Shown: positions 9,294 through 18,473 of the stretch, one piece after another
How positions within the stretch are numbered: the first letter of the stretch is position 1
Layout: every line of letters begins with the position of its first letter
DNA from: Hyphomicrobiales bacterium
GTDB taxonomy: Bacteria; Pseudomonadota; Alphaproteobacteria; SPJN01
Direction: 5' to 3'
Length of the DNA: 64,000 bases
NCBI GenBank assembly: GCA_006844605.1
Contig: SPJN01000003.1
Coordinates: 1-64,000 of the forward strand
Notes under the pieces: generated by a model
Seen by the model: only the letters and a program-made list of their open reading frames with translations
What the model was told of the DNA's origin: nothing
Databases searched by the model: none
Translations under genes and position numbers: made by a program

Positions 9294-10184
9294 ATGACGC
9301 TATTCAGTGGCTCAATGACTGCCCTAGTTACACCGTTCCGCACTGACGGGACAATCGACGAACGCGCCTTTTTGGAGTTTGTGGATTGGCAGGTCAAACA
9401 GGGCACCCACGGCTTGGTGCCTGTGGGGACAACGGGCGAAAGCCCGACCTTGAGCCATGCGGAACATCACCGGGTGGTCGAACTGTGTATCGAAGCGGCA
9501 GGCGGCAAGGTGCCTGTGCTTGCCGGCACAGGCTCAAACTCAACTGACGAGGCTATTGCCCTAACTGCACATGCAAAGGAAGCCGGTGCGGCCGGTGCGC
9601 TTGTGGTCACGCCTTATTATAACAAGCCCACGCAAGAAGGGCTGTATGCCCATTACAAGGCAATCAATGACGCCGTTGATCTGCCGATCATCATCTACAA
9701 CATTCCGGGCCGCTCTGTCGTCGACATGGATGTGGACATCATGGGTCGTCTTGCCAAGCTGCCCAACATTGCCGGGGTAAAGGATGCCACAGGCGATCTG
9801 GAACGTGTAACACTGCAGCGGTTGGCTTGTGGTGAAGACTTTATGCAGCTGTCTGGCGAAGACGGCACTGCGCTGGGCTTTACAGCTCATGGCGGTGTTG
9901 GCTGTATTTCCGTCACGGCGAATGTCGCCCCGGCTGAATGTGCTGCCTTCCAGAACGCGTTGATGGCTGGTGATTATGATACCGCTCGCATGTGGCAGGA
10001 CCGTTTGATGCCGCTGCACAAGGCATTGTTCTGTGAAACAAGCCCGTCACCGGTGAAATATGCCTGTGCGCGCCGCCGCCTGTGCCTTGATCATGTACGT
10101 CTGCCGCTTCTGCCTGCCTCTGACATGGCAAAGGTACGTGTGCGTGATGCGCTTAAATCCCTTGCCCTGTCTCACGCCCTCTAA
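9294..10184 (+). CDS. dapA: 4-hydroxy-tetrahydrodipicolinate synthase
   Basis: DapA condenses pyruvate with aspartate semialdehyde, the first committed step to diaminopimelate and lysine in the cytoplasm. The 296-residue barrel shows GTTGES with Thr46/Thr47, Tyr109 of PYYN, Tyr135 of IIIYNIPGR and the Schiff-base Lys163 of GVKDATGD, all in the expected places. Length is typical. ATG 9294 is the first good start, preceded by a weak purine-rich stretch. It leads a plus-strand run with smpB 24 bases downstream. Confidence 0.97.
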   Translation: MTLFSGSMTALVTPFRTDGTIDERAFLEFVDWQVKQGTHGLVPVGTTGESPTLSHAEHHRVVELCIEAAGGKVPVLAGTGSNSTDEAIALTAHAKEAGAAGALVVTPYYNKPTQEGLYAHYKAINDAVDLPIIIYNIPGRSVVDMDVDIMGRLAKLPNIAGVKDATGDLERVTLQRLACGEDFMQLSGEDGTALGFTAHGGVGCISVTANVAPAECAAFQNALMAGDYDTARMWQDRLMPLHKALFCETSPSPVKYACARRRLCLDHVRLPLLPASDMAKVRVRDALKSLALSHAL

Positions 10185-10208
10185 TCAGTGGGAGGTGGAA
10201 AATGAGCG

Positions 10209-10712
10209 ATGGCAAAAGCAAAGGCGAAAAACAAACAGCGTAGCGCAAGTGGTCTGTTAAGTACGGGTACGGTGGCTGAAAACCGCAAGGCCCGCTTTAA
10301 CTTTGAAATCACCGAAGTCTTCAATGCCGGCTTGGCCCTTACAGGAACCGAGGTGAAAAGCCTGCGTATGGGTAAGGCCAATATTGCTGAATCATACGCC
10401 ACGATTGAAAACGATCAAGTCGTTCTGCTGAATGCGGATATTCCCGTTTACGCGATGGGCAATATTCACAATCACCACCCGCGTCGTCCGCGCATCTTGT
10501 TGATGCACAGGAAAGAGATTGATCGGCTTGCCGGTGCTATTCAGCGTAGCGGCATGACGCTTGTGCCGATGAAACTGTATTTCAATGACCGCGGATTGGC
10601 AAAACTGCAACTTGGCCTCGCCAAGGGTAAGAACACCGTCGATAAACGCGAAACTGAAAAGAAGCGCGATTGGGACCGTCAAAAGGCCCGAATCATGCGC
10701 GAGCTTGGGTAG
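10209..10712 (+). CDS. smpB: SsrA-binding protein SmpB
   Basis: SmpB delivers tmRNA to stalled ribosomes for trans-translation. The 167-residue protein has the basic N-terminus, the oligonucleotide-binding barrel core with [24 protein letters not shown] and NIAESYA, and the basic tail with [23 protein letters not shown] 10209 opens the frame, but the strong GGAGG at 10191-10195 is better spaced for an out-of-frame ATG at 10202, which begins a 13-codon ORF ending inside smpB. Start usage is therefore slightly uncertain. The dapA-smpB order is common in alphaproteobacteria. No ssrA gene is in this window. Confidence 0.96.
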   Translation: MAKAKAKNKQRSASGLLSTGTVAENRKARFNFEITEVFNAGLALTGTEVKSLRMGKANIAESYATIENDQVVLLNADIPVYAMGNIHNHHPRRPRILLMHRKEIDRLAGAIQRSGMTLVPMKLYFNDRGLAKLQLGLAKGKNTVDKRETEKKRDWDRQKARIMRELG

Positions 10713-10714
10713 CC

Positions 10715-11395
10715 ATGTCTGATTCCGATAACGACTATCCCGGCGGTTTGATGGGACAGCTAAAAGAAGCCTTTGTTGGCCGTAAAATGGCTCGCGCCGA
10801 ACGGGGCCATCTTTTGACGGGCCAGGCGGATGAGGCACACAAAAAACGCCTGCCGCCGGGTCAGCGCTTGGTTGAAAACTGGCCCGTGCTTGATTTGGGC
10901 ATTCAGCCATCCGTCACGGCAGAACAATGGGCGTTGGATATTAACGGCCATGTTGCCAATCCGGTGATTTGGGATTATCAGACCCTGCAAGCCCAGCCAA
11001 AACATGAGCAAGTCTGCGATATCCATTGTGTGACAGCGTGGAGCCGCTATGACAATCATTTCGAAGGGGTCTCAACCACACATATTCTTGATCTGGTGAA
11101 GCCAACCCCATCTGTTACCCATGTGATCTTTCACGCCTATGATGGTTATACCACCAATGTCACGCTTGATGCCTTTGCTGCGCCTGATGCGATGATTGCC
11201 CATAGCTGGAATAATGCGCCCCTAACTCGGGAACATGGCGGCCCAGTCCGTATGGTCTTGCCGCAATGGTATTTCTGGAAAAGCGCAAAATGGGTAAAAC
11301 GGATTGAATTTGTGGATGCCGATCAACCCGGCTTTTGGGAAGAACGCGGCTATCATAATGAGGGTGATCCGTGGCTGGAACAGCGCTATAGTTAG
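10715..11395 (+). CDS. Sulfite-oxidase-like molybdopterin oxidoreductase
   Basis: A 226-residue protein of the sulfite oxidase molybdopterin fold, similar to cytoplasmic YuiH-type members. CDIHCVTAWSRYDNHFEGV contains the molybdenum-ligand Cys105 in the C-V-T-x-W-S signature, and GGPVRMVLPQWYFWKSAKWVKRIEF is the conserved C-terminal cofactor-binding block (read in two pieces). There is no signal peptide or heme domain, unlike animal sulfite oxidase or Tat-exported MsrP. I start at ATG 10715, two bases after the smpB stop, so translation may be coupled; upstream in-frame starts lie inside smpB. The substrate is unknown. Confidence 0.85.
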   Translation: MSDSDNDYPGGLMGQLKEAFVGRKMARAERGHLLTGQADEAHKKRLPPGQRLVENWPVLDLGIQPSVTAEQWALDINGHVANPVIWDYQTLQAQPKHEQVCDIHCVTAWSRYDNHFEGVSTTHILDLVKPTPSVTHVIFHAYDGYTTNVTLDAFAAPDAMIAHSWNNAPLTREHGGPVRMVLPQWYFWKSAKWVKRIEFVDADQPGFWEERGYHNEGDPWLEQRYS

Positions 11396-11419
11396 TCCCG
11401 CGATAACTGGGGGGACATT

Positions 11420-11833
11420 ATGACTAATCCAAAACAATCAGGCTCATGCCTTTGTGGGGCAGTGACATATTCATTCAATACAGACCCGATTGGCATGGGC
11501 CAATGCCACTGTCGTGACTGTCAAAAGGTGGCAGGCGGCGCACCGGGGCATGTGGTACTGGTGCCCAAGGTTGCCCTGACCGTAACCGGAACGACCAAAA
11601 CCATTACGCTCGAATCGGCCAGTGGCAATCAGGTTGGACGCGTCTTTTGTCCTGATTGCGGTACCCATCTTTGGTTTGATGGGGGCGAGGGGCTGCCGTT
11701 TTATCCGTTGAAGGTCGGCACGCTTGACGACCCGTCAGACTACAAGCCCGGCGCGGTACTGTGGACAACCTCGGCGCAGCCTTGGCACATCATCCCTGAT
11801 GATGCGGCATTGTTTGATAAAGATATCGGCTGA
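11420..11833 (+). CDS. GFA (glutathione-dependent formaldehyde-activating) family protein
   Basis: The 137-residue zinc protein of the GFA/CENP-V fold carries the full cysteine set: Cys10 and Cys12 (CLCGAVTY), Cys29, Cys31 and Cys34 (CHCRDCQK), and Cys77 and Cys80 (FCPDCGTHLW). Family members bind zinc and sometimes glutathione adducts. Most have no proven reaction, and the formaldehyde activity should not be assumed. A GGGG stretch lies upstream of ATG 11420. It converges on the uracil-DNA glycosylase gene with only 10 bases between the stops. Confidence 0.85.
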   Translation: MTNPKQSGSCLCGAVTYSFNTDPIGMGQCHCRDCQKVAGGAPGHVVLVPKVALTVTGTTKTITLESASGNQVGRVFCPDCGTHLWFDGGEGLPFYPLKVGTLDDPSDYKPGAVLWTTSAQPWHIIPDDAALFDKDIG

Positions 11834-11843
11834 ACAGAATTGA

Positions 11844-12512
11844 TCAATTCTGATCAAGCTCCATTCTGATGGCCCGGAACACATCTGCAAACATTTCAGC
11901 GGTCAAACGCCCTGTATTCGTGTTGTAACGGCTACAGTGGTATGAGCTGATCATCACCAGCCCGGTATCGCCCAACTCATACCGCGTATTGTGCCCGAAT
12001 TTGTAAGGTGCCTTGCGCAGGCCAAGCGTGGTCAGCACGGCATTATGGGCAAGACTGCCCAAGGCGCAGATATGCGTCAGGTGCGGCAGCGCCGCAATCC
12101 GTTCCACCAAATAGGGGCGGCAGGCATTCACTTCAGCCCCGATGGGTTTGTTTTGCGGCGGCACGCACCGTACAGCGTTGGTGATCATGCAATCAACCAG
12201 TTCCAGACCATCATCATGGCGTTTATCATAGGTACCAGTGCTGAACCCAAATTCATCCAAGGTTGCGTAAAGCAGATCGCCAGCGTAATCGCCGGTAAAG
12301 GGACGACCGGTTTGGTTCGCACCTTTTAGGCCCGGTGCCATCCCAACAATCAACAACCGCGCATCATCGGGCCCGAAGGAGGGGACAGGGGCATTGAAAA
12401 AATCGGGGAAGGCTGCCGCATTGTCTTCGCGAAATGTCACAAGGCGCGGACAGAGCGCGCAATCAAGCGGCGCTTCAGGCCCATAGGTTTCAGGGTGTGA
12501 TTCTTTGCTCAT
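11844..12512 (-). CDS. Uracil-DNA glycosylase, family 5 (UdgB type)
   Basis: This enzyme removes uracil, and often other deaminated bases, from DNA to start base-excision repair. The 222 residues contain the four iron-sulfur cysteines (Cys18, Cys21, Cys116, Cys131). The motif GMAPGLKGANQTGRPFTGD at residues 57-75 is diagnostic of family 5, because family 4 would have GEAPGxxE. SYHCSRYNTNTGRLT carries the C-terminal His motif. Family 5 enzymes lack the usual catalytic Asp/Asn of motif 1, as here. ATG 12512 is the natural start. It diverges from folK. Confidence 0.88.
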   Translation of the reverse strand: MSKESHPETYGPEAPLDCALCPRLVTFREDNAAAFPDFFNAPVPSFGPDDARLLIVGMAPGLKGANQTGRPFTGDYAGDLLYATLDEFGFSTGTYDKRHDDGLELVDCMITNAVRCVPPQNKPIGAEVNACRPYLVERIAALPHLTHICALGSLAHNAVLTTLGLRKAPYKFGHNTRYELGDTGLVMISSYHCSRYNTNTGRLTAEMFADVFRAIRMELDQN

Positions 12513-12557
12513 ATCCAGTCCCTATCAGTTTTGATCAAAAATCGCTATGGATGGGGC

Positions 12558-13094
12558 ATGATTCTAGTTGGTATCGGCAGCAATTTATCCAGCCCGGCAG
12601 GCCCGCCGCCCCAAACCGTCCAAGCCGCCGTTCAGGCGATGGCACGGCATGGGATTGCTGTGCGTGCCCGTTCCAGCCTTTGGCACACGCCGCCATACCC
12701 CCGCAGCGCCCAGCCGTGGTTTACAAATGCGGTGGTAGCGGTTGCAACACCGTTGGGGCCGCATGACCTGCTTCATAAATTGCATGAGATTGAGCGTCAG
12801 TTTGGCCGTAAACGGCGAATAAAGTGGGCCGCACGTCCCCTAGATCTGGATTTACTGGATTATAACAGACAGGTGTTGGGGGCCGGTGCATTGGGTGTCG
12901 ATCACCTGAATAGGCCCCTGATGCTGCCGCATCCGGCGGTTGAAAGCCGTAATTTTGTCCTCAAACCATTGGCAGAGGTGGCCCCGCGCTGGACACACCC
13001 AGTAACCGGGCAGGGCATAGCTCACCTGATCAGCCAACTGCCTAAAAGCCATTTGGGCAGCCAAAGCATCCGAAAAGGCGCGCATTTTTGCTAA
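12558..13094 (+). CDS. folK: 2-amino-4-hydroxy-6-hydroxymethyldihydropteridine pyrophosphokinase
   Basis: FolK transfers pyrophosphate from ATP to 6-hydroxymethyl-dihydropterin in folate synthesis. The 178 residues show the family landmarks: ILVGIGSNL at the N-terminus, SSLWHTPPY, QPWFTNAVV, and the ATP/magnesium loop RPLDLDLLDY followed by PLMLPHPAVESRNFVLKPLAEVAP. I start at ATG 12558, since the TTG at 12531 would add residues unlike the family. No other folate gene is adjacent. rpoZ follows 93 bases downstream. Confidence 0.95.
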   Translation: MILVGIGSNLSSPAGPPPQTVQAAVQAMARHGIAVRARSSLWHTPPYPRSAQPWFTNAVVAVATPLGPHDLLHKLHEIERQFGRKRRIKWAARPLDLDLLDYNRQVLGAGALGVDHLNRPLMLPHPAVESRNFVLKPLAEVAPRWTHPVTGQGIAHLISQLPKSHLGSQSIRKGAHFC

Positions 13095-13187
13095 ATTGAC
13101 GCAGAAATGCGGGAATCTTCCCCTTGCAAGATGGGGCGCCTTTCTTTAGAAACAGCCTTCACGTTTGACAAAGTGCAGGAGTGCCAG

Positions 13188-13538
13188 ATGGCCCGCGTCA
13201 CAGTTGAAGATTGCGTCGATAAAGTACCGAACCGTTTTGACCTTGTCCTGCTGTCAGCAGAACGGGCTCGGGCGATGTCTGCCGGTGCAGAAATTTTGGT
13301 CGATCGCGACAATGACAAAAACCCTGTTGTGGCCCTGCGCGAAATCGCAGATGGCCTGATCAATCCTGATGATTTGCGCGAGGATTTGGTCACAAACCTA
13401 CAGGTTCTGTCCGAAATCGAAGAAGCCGACGGCAGCGACGACATCCAACTGTTGGAAAGCCGCGAAGATGTTGGCGATGCCATGGACCAGATGTCTGAAG
13501 AAGATTTGCTGGCAGCCCTTCAGGGCGGCGACGGCTGA
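13188..13538 (+). CDS. rpoZ: DNA-directed RNA polymerase subunit omega
   Basis: Omega stabilises the beta' subunit in RNA polymerase and helps form a ppGpp site in proteobacteria. The 116-residue protein begins [19 protein letters not shown], the standard omega N-terminus, and continues with [12 protein letters not shown] and [12 protein letters not shown]; the acidic C-terminal tail is typical of alphaproteobacteria. ATG 13188 has AGGAG correctly spaced upstream. The (p)ppGpp synthetase/hydrolase gene lies next downstream, a widespread rpoZ-spoT order, but a strong hairpin with a T tract separates them. Confidence 0.97.
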   Translation: MARVTVEDCVDKVPNRFDLVLLSAERARAMSAGAEILVDRDNDKNPVVALREIADGLINPDDLREDLVTNLQVLSEIEEADGSDDIQLLESREDVGDAMDQMSEEDLLAALQGGDG

Positions 13539-13563
13539 TTGCCCGTCCCGACATAATTCATGC

Positions 13564-13600
13564 AAAAGGCATGCGGTCATCTGATCGTGTGCCTTTTTTT
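13564..13600 (+). terminator. Rho-independent terminator between rpoZ and spoT
   Basis: AAAAGGCA (13564-13571) pairs with TGCCTTTT (13590-13597), and the stem continues inward with further pairs including several G-U pairs, followed by seven T residues (13594-13600). It should separate or attenuate transcription between rpoZ and the downstream RSH gene. Confidence 0.75.
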
Positions 13601-13650
13601 ATATCTGCGTTACACTGGTTTGCAGAAATATGGATAAGGACTAACCCAGC

Positions 13651-15840
13651 GTGATTCGCCAATTTGAACTTGTGGAACGTGTGCGGGCCTATGACCAGCA
13701 ATGCGACGAAGCATTGCTCGACAAGGCCTATGTGTTCGCGATGCGTGCCCACGGTAATCAAAAACGCGCCAGTGGTGACCCCTATTTTTCCCATCCATTG
13801 GAAGTTGCAGGCATTCTGACGGACCTGAAACTTGATACGGCGACGATTGTCACCGCCTTGTTGCATGACACAATCGAAGACACCCTTGCCACCCATGACG
13901 AGATCGAGGATCTGTTTGGCAGCGAAATCTGCCAGCTGGTTGATGGCGTCACAAAGCTGTCGCAAATTGAACTGTCGGGCGAGGGGACCAAGCAGGCGGA
14001 AAACTTCCGCAAGCTGTTGGTCGCTATGTCGCGCGATATCCGCGTGCTTTTGGTCAAACTTGCCGACCGGCTGCACAATATGCGGACGCTGCACCATGTA
14101 AAGAAAGAAGAAAGCCGCCGCCGCAAGGCGCTCGAGACGATTGAGATTTTTGCCCCATTGGCTGGCCGCATCGGGATGCAATCCATTCGTGAGGAGTTGG
14201 AAGATCTGGCGTTTGAGCATCTGAACCCGTCCGCCCGTAACTCCATCCAAAAACGGATGCAGTTCCTGGCCGAAGATTCAGGCTTTATCGTTCATCAGAT
14301 CGCCAGTCAAATTGACGAGGCGATGCGCGCCGAACAGATCACAACCGAAGTGCGGGGCCGTTCAAAACGACCGTATTCAATTTGGCGCAAGATGCAGCGC
14401 AAGGATATTTCGTTCGAACAATTGTCTGACGTTTTTGGCTTTCGGGTGATCGTTGATCAGCCCGGCGACTGCTACCGTGCGCTTGGCGTATTGCATGGCC
14501 GATGGCCAACGGTGCCCGGACGGTTCAAGGACTATATCTCAACCCCAAAGGCCAATGGCTATCAATCCATCCACACCACAGTGATTGGCCCCCAGCAGCA
14601 AAAGGTTGAAGTGCAAATACGCACGGCTGCCATGCATGACTTTGCCGAAAACGGCCTTGCCGCCCATTGGCACTATAAGGACAGTGACGCAGAAGAAGCA
14701 TCCGGCATTGCCAATGCTGTCAAACAGTCCGAGGCCGCCGCCTATCGCTGGCTGCGGGGCTTGGTTGAGATGATTGAGGACGCGGAAAGTCCTGATGAAA
14801 TGCTGGAACATTCAAAGCTGGAAATGTTTCTTGATCAGGTTTTTTGCTTTACCCCCAAGGGCGATTTAATTGCGCTGCCATTTGGCGCAACGCCGCTTGA
14901 TTTTGCCTATGCAGTGCATACCAAGGTTGGCGATACATGTGTGGGTGTAAAAATTAATGGCAGTCGCAAGGCACTGAATGACAAGCTGAACAATGGCGAT
15001 CAGGTTGAGATTATTCGTTCAGCCACACAGACACCCGATCCCGATTGGGAAAGCCTTGTGGTGACGGGGCGGGCGCGGTCTGCCATTCGGCGCTTTGTCA
15101 GGCATGAGGAAAGAACGCAATACATCGCCCTTGGCGAACGATTGCTGCGCATGACAGCAGCCCGCGAAGAAGCAAAGCTAACCGATAAGGCATTGAAACT
15201 TGCCGTATCGCGCACTGATTTTGAAACACTGGACGATCTTTATATGGCACTGGGGCAGGGCAAGCTTCCCGCGACGGACGTCCTTGCCATCATGTTTCCT
15301 GCCTTGCGGATCAAATCTGTCGCCCGCCGCTTCATCACCGGGGAACGTGCGCCCCATGACGAAACGGATGCCATCCCGATCAAGGGCTTGGTGCCGGGAT
15401 TGGCAGTGCACTATGCCCCCTGTTGCCACCCACTGCCCGGGGACCGCATTGTCGGCATCGTTCAGGAGGGCCGTGGCGTCATGGTACACACCATTGACTG
15501 CCAACATCTTGTCCAGCACGACACACCAGAAGCGAACCGCTCTGACGCGTGGTTGGACTTGAAGTGGGAAAATGATGCCGAGGTACAGGAGGCCAGCCCC
15601 CATATCGGACGCGTCCGTGTAGAACTGGTGAACGAGCCGGGCGCGCTGGGCGAATTTTGCGCAATGATAGCCAAGGCCGGTTGCAATATTTTTAACCTGA
15701 AAATTACAGGGCGGGCCGAAGACGTGTTTGAGCTGATAGTCGATTTACAGGTTCGTGATGTGCATCATTTGATGGATGCACTGACCAGCGTAAAGACACT
15801 TGATGTGGTCAGCCAGATTGTACGTCTACGCGGTGAATAG
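13651..15840 (+). CDS. spoT: Bifunctional (p)ppGpp synthetase/hydrolase (RSH, SpoT/Rel)
   Basis: This cytoplasmic long RSH enzyme makes and degrades the stringent-response alarmone. Over 729 residues it has an intact HD hydrolase domain (HDTIED with His72-Asp73), a synthetase domain (GRSKRPYSIWRKM, then ENGLAAHWHYK), a TGS domain (VFCFTPKGDLIALPFGATPLDFAYAV in two pieces) and a C-terminal ACT domain from about residue 650. Both catalytic sites look whole, so it is likely the only long RSH of the cell, as is usual in alphaproteobacteria. Start is GTG 13651 with AAGGA 11 bases upstream. Confidence 0.96.
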   Translation: MIRQFELVERVRAYDQQCDEALLDKAYVFAMRAHGNQKRASGDPYFSHPLEVAGILTDLKLDTATIVTALLHDTIEDTLATHDEIEDLFGSEICQLVDGVTKLSQIELSGEGTKQAENFRKLLVAMSRDIRVLLVKLADRLHNMRTLHHVKKEESRRRKALETIEIFAPLAGRIGMQSIREELEDLAFEHLNPSARNSIQKRMQFLAEDSGFIVHQIASQIDEAMRAEQITTEVRGRSKRPYSIWRKMQRKDISFEQLSDVFGFRVIVDQPGDCYRALGVLHGRWPTVPGRFKDYISTPKANGYQSIHTTVIGPQQQKVEVQIRTAAMHDFAENGLAAHWHYKDSDAEEASGIANAVKQSEAAAYRWLRGLVEMIEDAESPDEMLEHSKLEMFLDQVFCFTPKGDLIALPFGATPLDFAYAVHTKVGDTCVGVKINGSRKALNDKLNNGDQVEIIRSATQTPDPDWESLVVTGRARSAIRRFVRHEERTQYIALGERLLRMTAAREEAKLTDKALKLAVSRTDFETLDDLYMALGQGKLPATDVLAIMFPALRIKSVARRFITGERAPHDETDAIPIKGLVPGLAVHYAPCCHPLPGDRIVGIVQEGRGVMVHTIDCQHLVQHDTPEANRSDAWLDLKWENDAEVQEASPHIGRVRVELVNEPGALGEFCAMIAKAGCNIFNLKITGRAEDVFELIVDLQVRDVHHLMDALTSVKTLDVVSQIVRLRGE

Positions 15841-15886
15841 TTGCGCGGTGACTAATAGAGTTTTTTGAGAGAGGAGAGACAGACCA

Positions 15887-16477
15887 ATGATGGATCAGAC
15901 ACAGGTGATGGACGAATTTCGCGCAGCGGACGCCCTGCTGGAGGGGCACTTTATCCTGTCATCAGGTATGCGCAGCTCGGTCTATCTACAATGCGCTCGT
16001 GTCTTGATGGACCCTGCACGCGCCGGGCGTCTTTGTGCTGCATTGGCTGAAAAAGTGCGGGCCACAATCTCTGACCCAATTGATATTGCCGTCGCGCCCG
16101 CAATGGGCGGCGTGATCGTCGGATATGAGCTTGCCCGTCAGTTGGGCGTGCCGGGCATATTCACAGAACGTGTCGAGGGTGAGTTTGCGTTCCGCCGCGG
16201 CTTTTCCATTGAACCGGGCGCAAAGGTCATCATGGTTGAAGATGTTGTCACAACGGGATTGTCATCGCGGGAATGTATTGCGGCGATTACCAAGGCAGGT
16301 GGGGAGGTTGTTGCCGCCGCGTCGCTTGTGAACCGGTCCGGCGGGCAGGCAGATGTCGGGGTGCCCTTGATCTCCCTGCTTGAGATTGATGCCCCGATTT
16401 ATAAACCTGAGGATGTCCCTGCGGCACTCGCCGCGATTGAGGCTGTGAAGCCAGGCTCCCGCGGCCTGAAAAGTTAG
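15887..16477 (+). CDS. pyrE: Orotate phosphoribosyltransferase
   Basis: PyrE joins orotate to PRPP to give OMP in pyrimidine synthesis. The 196 residues contain [16 protein letters not shown] at the orotate side, [19 protein letters not shown], and the PRPP loop [14 protein letters not shown] near residue 113. Length is on the short side but normal for the alphaproteobacterial type. The start is an ATGATG pair at 15887 with GAGGAGAG 9 bases upstream. It lies 46 bases after spoT. Confidence 0.95.
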   Translation: MMDQTQVMDEFRAADALLEGHFILSSGMRSSVYLQCARVLMDPARAGRLCAALAEKVRATISDPIDIAVAPAMGGVIVGYELARQLGVPGIFTERVEGEFAFRRGFSIEPGAKVIMVEDVVTTGLSSRECIAAITKAGGEVVAAASLVNRSGGQADVGVPLISLLEIDAPIYKPEDVPAALAAIEAVKPGSRGLKS

Positions 16478-16592
16478 GCATAAAGCCACCTAAATCGGTC
16501 TAAACCCTGCATATTCACTTGCACGAATGTCGCAGGCTTTGTATCCCTGTCCCCACTGATATTGTCATTTTTCGAAACAGGAGGGGACCGAG

Positions 16593-17723
16593 ATGGGACC
16601 GTTGCAAGGTGTTAAAATCGTTGAGATTGCTGGTATTGGCCCGGGGCCTTATTGCGCCATGATGTTGGCCGATATGGGTGCCGATGTGATCCGCGTGGAC
16701 CGTAAGGCCGCCGCCGGGTCAGGCTCCAAACATGAAATTCTAAACCGTAATCGTCGGTCCATTGCCGTCGATCTAAAAAACCCAGAAGGCGTCGAAACCG
16801 TCCTGAAGCTGATCGAAGAAGCTGATGGCCTGATCGAAGGGTTCCGCCCCGGTGTGATGGAACGTCTTGGCCTTGGCCCTGATGTCTGCCTTGAACGTAA
16901 TTCAAAGCTTGTCTTTGGTCGCATGACAGGGTGGGGGCAGTTTGGCCCGCTTGCCCATGCAGCAGGCCATGACCAAAACTATATCGCCATCACAGGCACA
17001 CTGAATGCCATTGGCCGTAAGGGTGAACGCCCTGTTGTGCCGTTGAACCTTGTTGGCGACTTTGGCGGTGGTGGCATGATGCTCGCCTTCGGTATGGCCT
17101 GCGGTATTATCGAGGCACGCTCGTCAGGTAAGGGGCAGGTGATTGACGCTGCCATGACTGATGGCGCGGCGGTTCTGTCCAGCATGATGTGGGGCTTCCG
17201 CTCTGCCGGTATTTGGACGAATGAAGCAGAAGACAATATGCTCGACGGTGCAGCGCATTTTTATGACACCTATGAATGCTCTGATGGCAAGTATGTTTCC
17301 ATCGGCTCTATCGAACCGCAATTTTATGCCCTATTGCGCGAAAAAACCGGACTGACTGACGACGCGGATTTCGATGCCCAAATGGACAAGTCAAAATGGC
17401 CGGAACTGAAGGCAAAGCTTGGTGCGGTTTTGAAAACCAAAACCCGTGATGAGTGGACCGAAATCATGGAAGGCACTGATGTGTGCTTTGCCCCAATTTT
17501 AAGCTGGGACGAAGCGCCCGATCATCCCCATAACAAGGAACGCGGTACGTTCGTTGAAATCGATGGCGTCATGCAGCCGGCACCGGCACCCCGGTTCAGC
17601 CGTACCGCCCCTGAAATCAGTCGCGCGCCCACAGTGGCCGGTGCTGACAATGACGAGGTTCTGTCAGACTGGGGTTTCTCAGCAGATGCGATTGAGGCCT
17701 TGAAGGGCTCCGGCGCAATCTAA
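16593..17723 (+). CDS. CoA-transferase family III protein, alpha-methylacyl-CoA racemase type
   Basis: A 376-residue class III CoA-transferase fold enzyme. The two catalytic residues of alpha-methylacyl-CoA racemase are both in place: His126 in [10 protein letters not shown] and Asp156 in [11 protein letters not shown]. These favour epimerisation of 2-methyl-branched acyl-CoA over CoA transfer. The N-terminus [20 protein letters not shown] is typical. GGAGGGG precedes ATG 16593. The stop overlaps the start of the histidine phosphatase gene by one base (TAATG), and a hydroxyacid dehydrogenase follows. I infer one operon in branched or hydroxyacyl metabolism; the substrate is unknown. Confidence 0.87.
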   Translation: MGPLQGVKIVEIAGIGPGPYCAMMLADMGADVIRVDRKAAAGSGSKHEILNRNRRSIAVDLKNPEGVETVLKLIEEADGLIEGFRPGVMERLGLGPDVCLERNSKLVFGRMTGWGQFGPLAHAAGHDQNYIAITGTLNAIGRKGERPVVPLNLVGDFGGGGMMLAFGMACGIIEARSSGKGQVIDAAMTDGAAVLSSMMWGFRSAGIWTNEAEDNMLDGAAHFYDTYECSDGKYVSIGSIEPQFYALLREKTGLTDDADFDAQMDKSKWPELKAKLGAVLKTKTRDEWTEIMEGTDVCFAPILSWDEAPDHPHNKERGTFVEIDGVMQPAPAPRFSRTAPEISRAPTVAGADNDEVLSDWGFSADAIEALKGSGAI

Positions 17724-18451
17724 TGGGCTTTTTGCAGGATACGACGACCCGGCGGCGCATCTATTTGATGCGCCACGGGCATGTGGACTATTTCCAACAA
17801 CCCGCTGATGGGTCCGAGCTTGATACAACGCAGGTGAACCTGACCGAACGCGGGCAGGGTGAGGCGAAAAAGGCAGGTATTGCCCTGAAAGACATTCCCT
17901 TTGATAAGGCTGTCTGTTCCGGTTATCCACGCACATTCCAAACAGCGCAAGGCGTTTTAAGCAGCCAGCCAGAGGCAACACGCCCCACGCTGGAAATTGA
18001 CCCTGACTTGGTTGAACTGCACAGCGGCAATTTCAATATCGGCCATTTGTTGACCGAACACAGCCTGACCGAAGCATTGTCCCACGCCTTTGATGAGGCG
18101 CAGAAAAATGGCGCCACAATGGGCGACGGGGGCGAGGCATTTGCCGATGCGATGGAACGGTCCGCGCGCGGGATGATGGCTCTGATCAACGATCCCGATT
18201 GGACGCAGGCGCTTGTTGTGGCGCATGAGGGGATCAACCGTGTGATCCTGTCATGGGCCGCTGCTGGCGATACCTCAATCATGGGGGCGTTTGAACAGGA
18301 CTTGGCCTGTTTCAACATTCTGGATGTGGATCACGCCGCCGACGGCAGCTTGCGCCGTATTGCGATCAAGGCTGTGAATGTCACCGGCTGGAACCCATCG
18401 AAGGACGGCATGAACCGCCTGTCATTGGAAGAAATATTTCATCGCGACTAA
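17723..18451 (+). CDS. Histidine phosphatase superfamily protein
   Basis: A 242-residue phosphoglycerate-mutase-like protein with the phosphohistidine motif LMRHGH (Arg17-His18-Gly19), a second Arg in SGYPRTFQTAQ and the distal His in VVAHEGINRV. These three sites make a phosphatase or mutase active site. The substrate is not evident; members range from phosphosugar to nucleotide phosphatases. The start shares one base with the preceding stop, so translation is coupled to the racemase gene. The hydroxyacid dehydrogenase begins 22 bases after its end. Confidence 0.85.
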   Translation: MGFLQDTTTRRRIYLMRHGHVDYFQQPADGSELDTTQVNLTERGQGEAKKAGIALKDIPFDKAVCSGYPRTFQTAQGVLSSQPEATRPTLEIDPDLVELHSGNFNIGHLLTEHSLTEALSHAFDEAQKNGATMGDGGEAFADAMERSARGMMALINDPDWTQALVVAHEGINRVILSWAAAGDTSIMGAFEQDLACFNILDVDHAADGSLRRIAIKAVNVTGWNPSKDGMNRLSLEEIFHRD

Positions 18452-18473
18452 CCACCGATAGGGACATGCCATC

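Noticed and set aside
11835-11852. 18-bp palindrome CAGAATTGATCAATTCTG between the GFA and UDG genes
   Set aside because: It lies between convergent stops, partly in the UDG stop codon, with no T tract; it may be a weak bidirectional terminator but cannot be supported.
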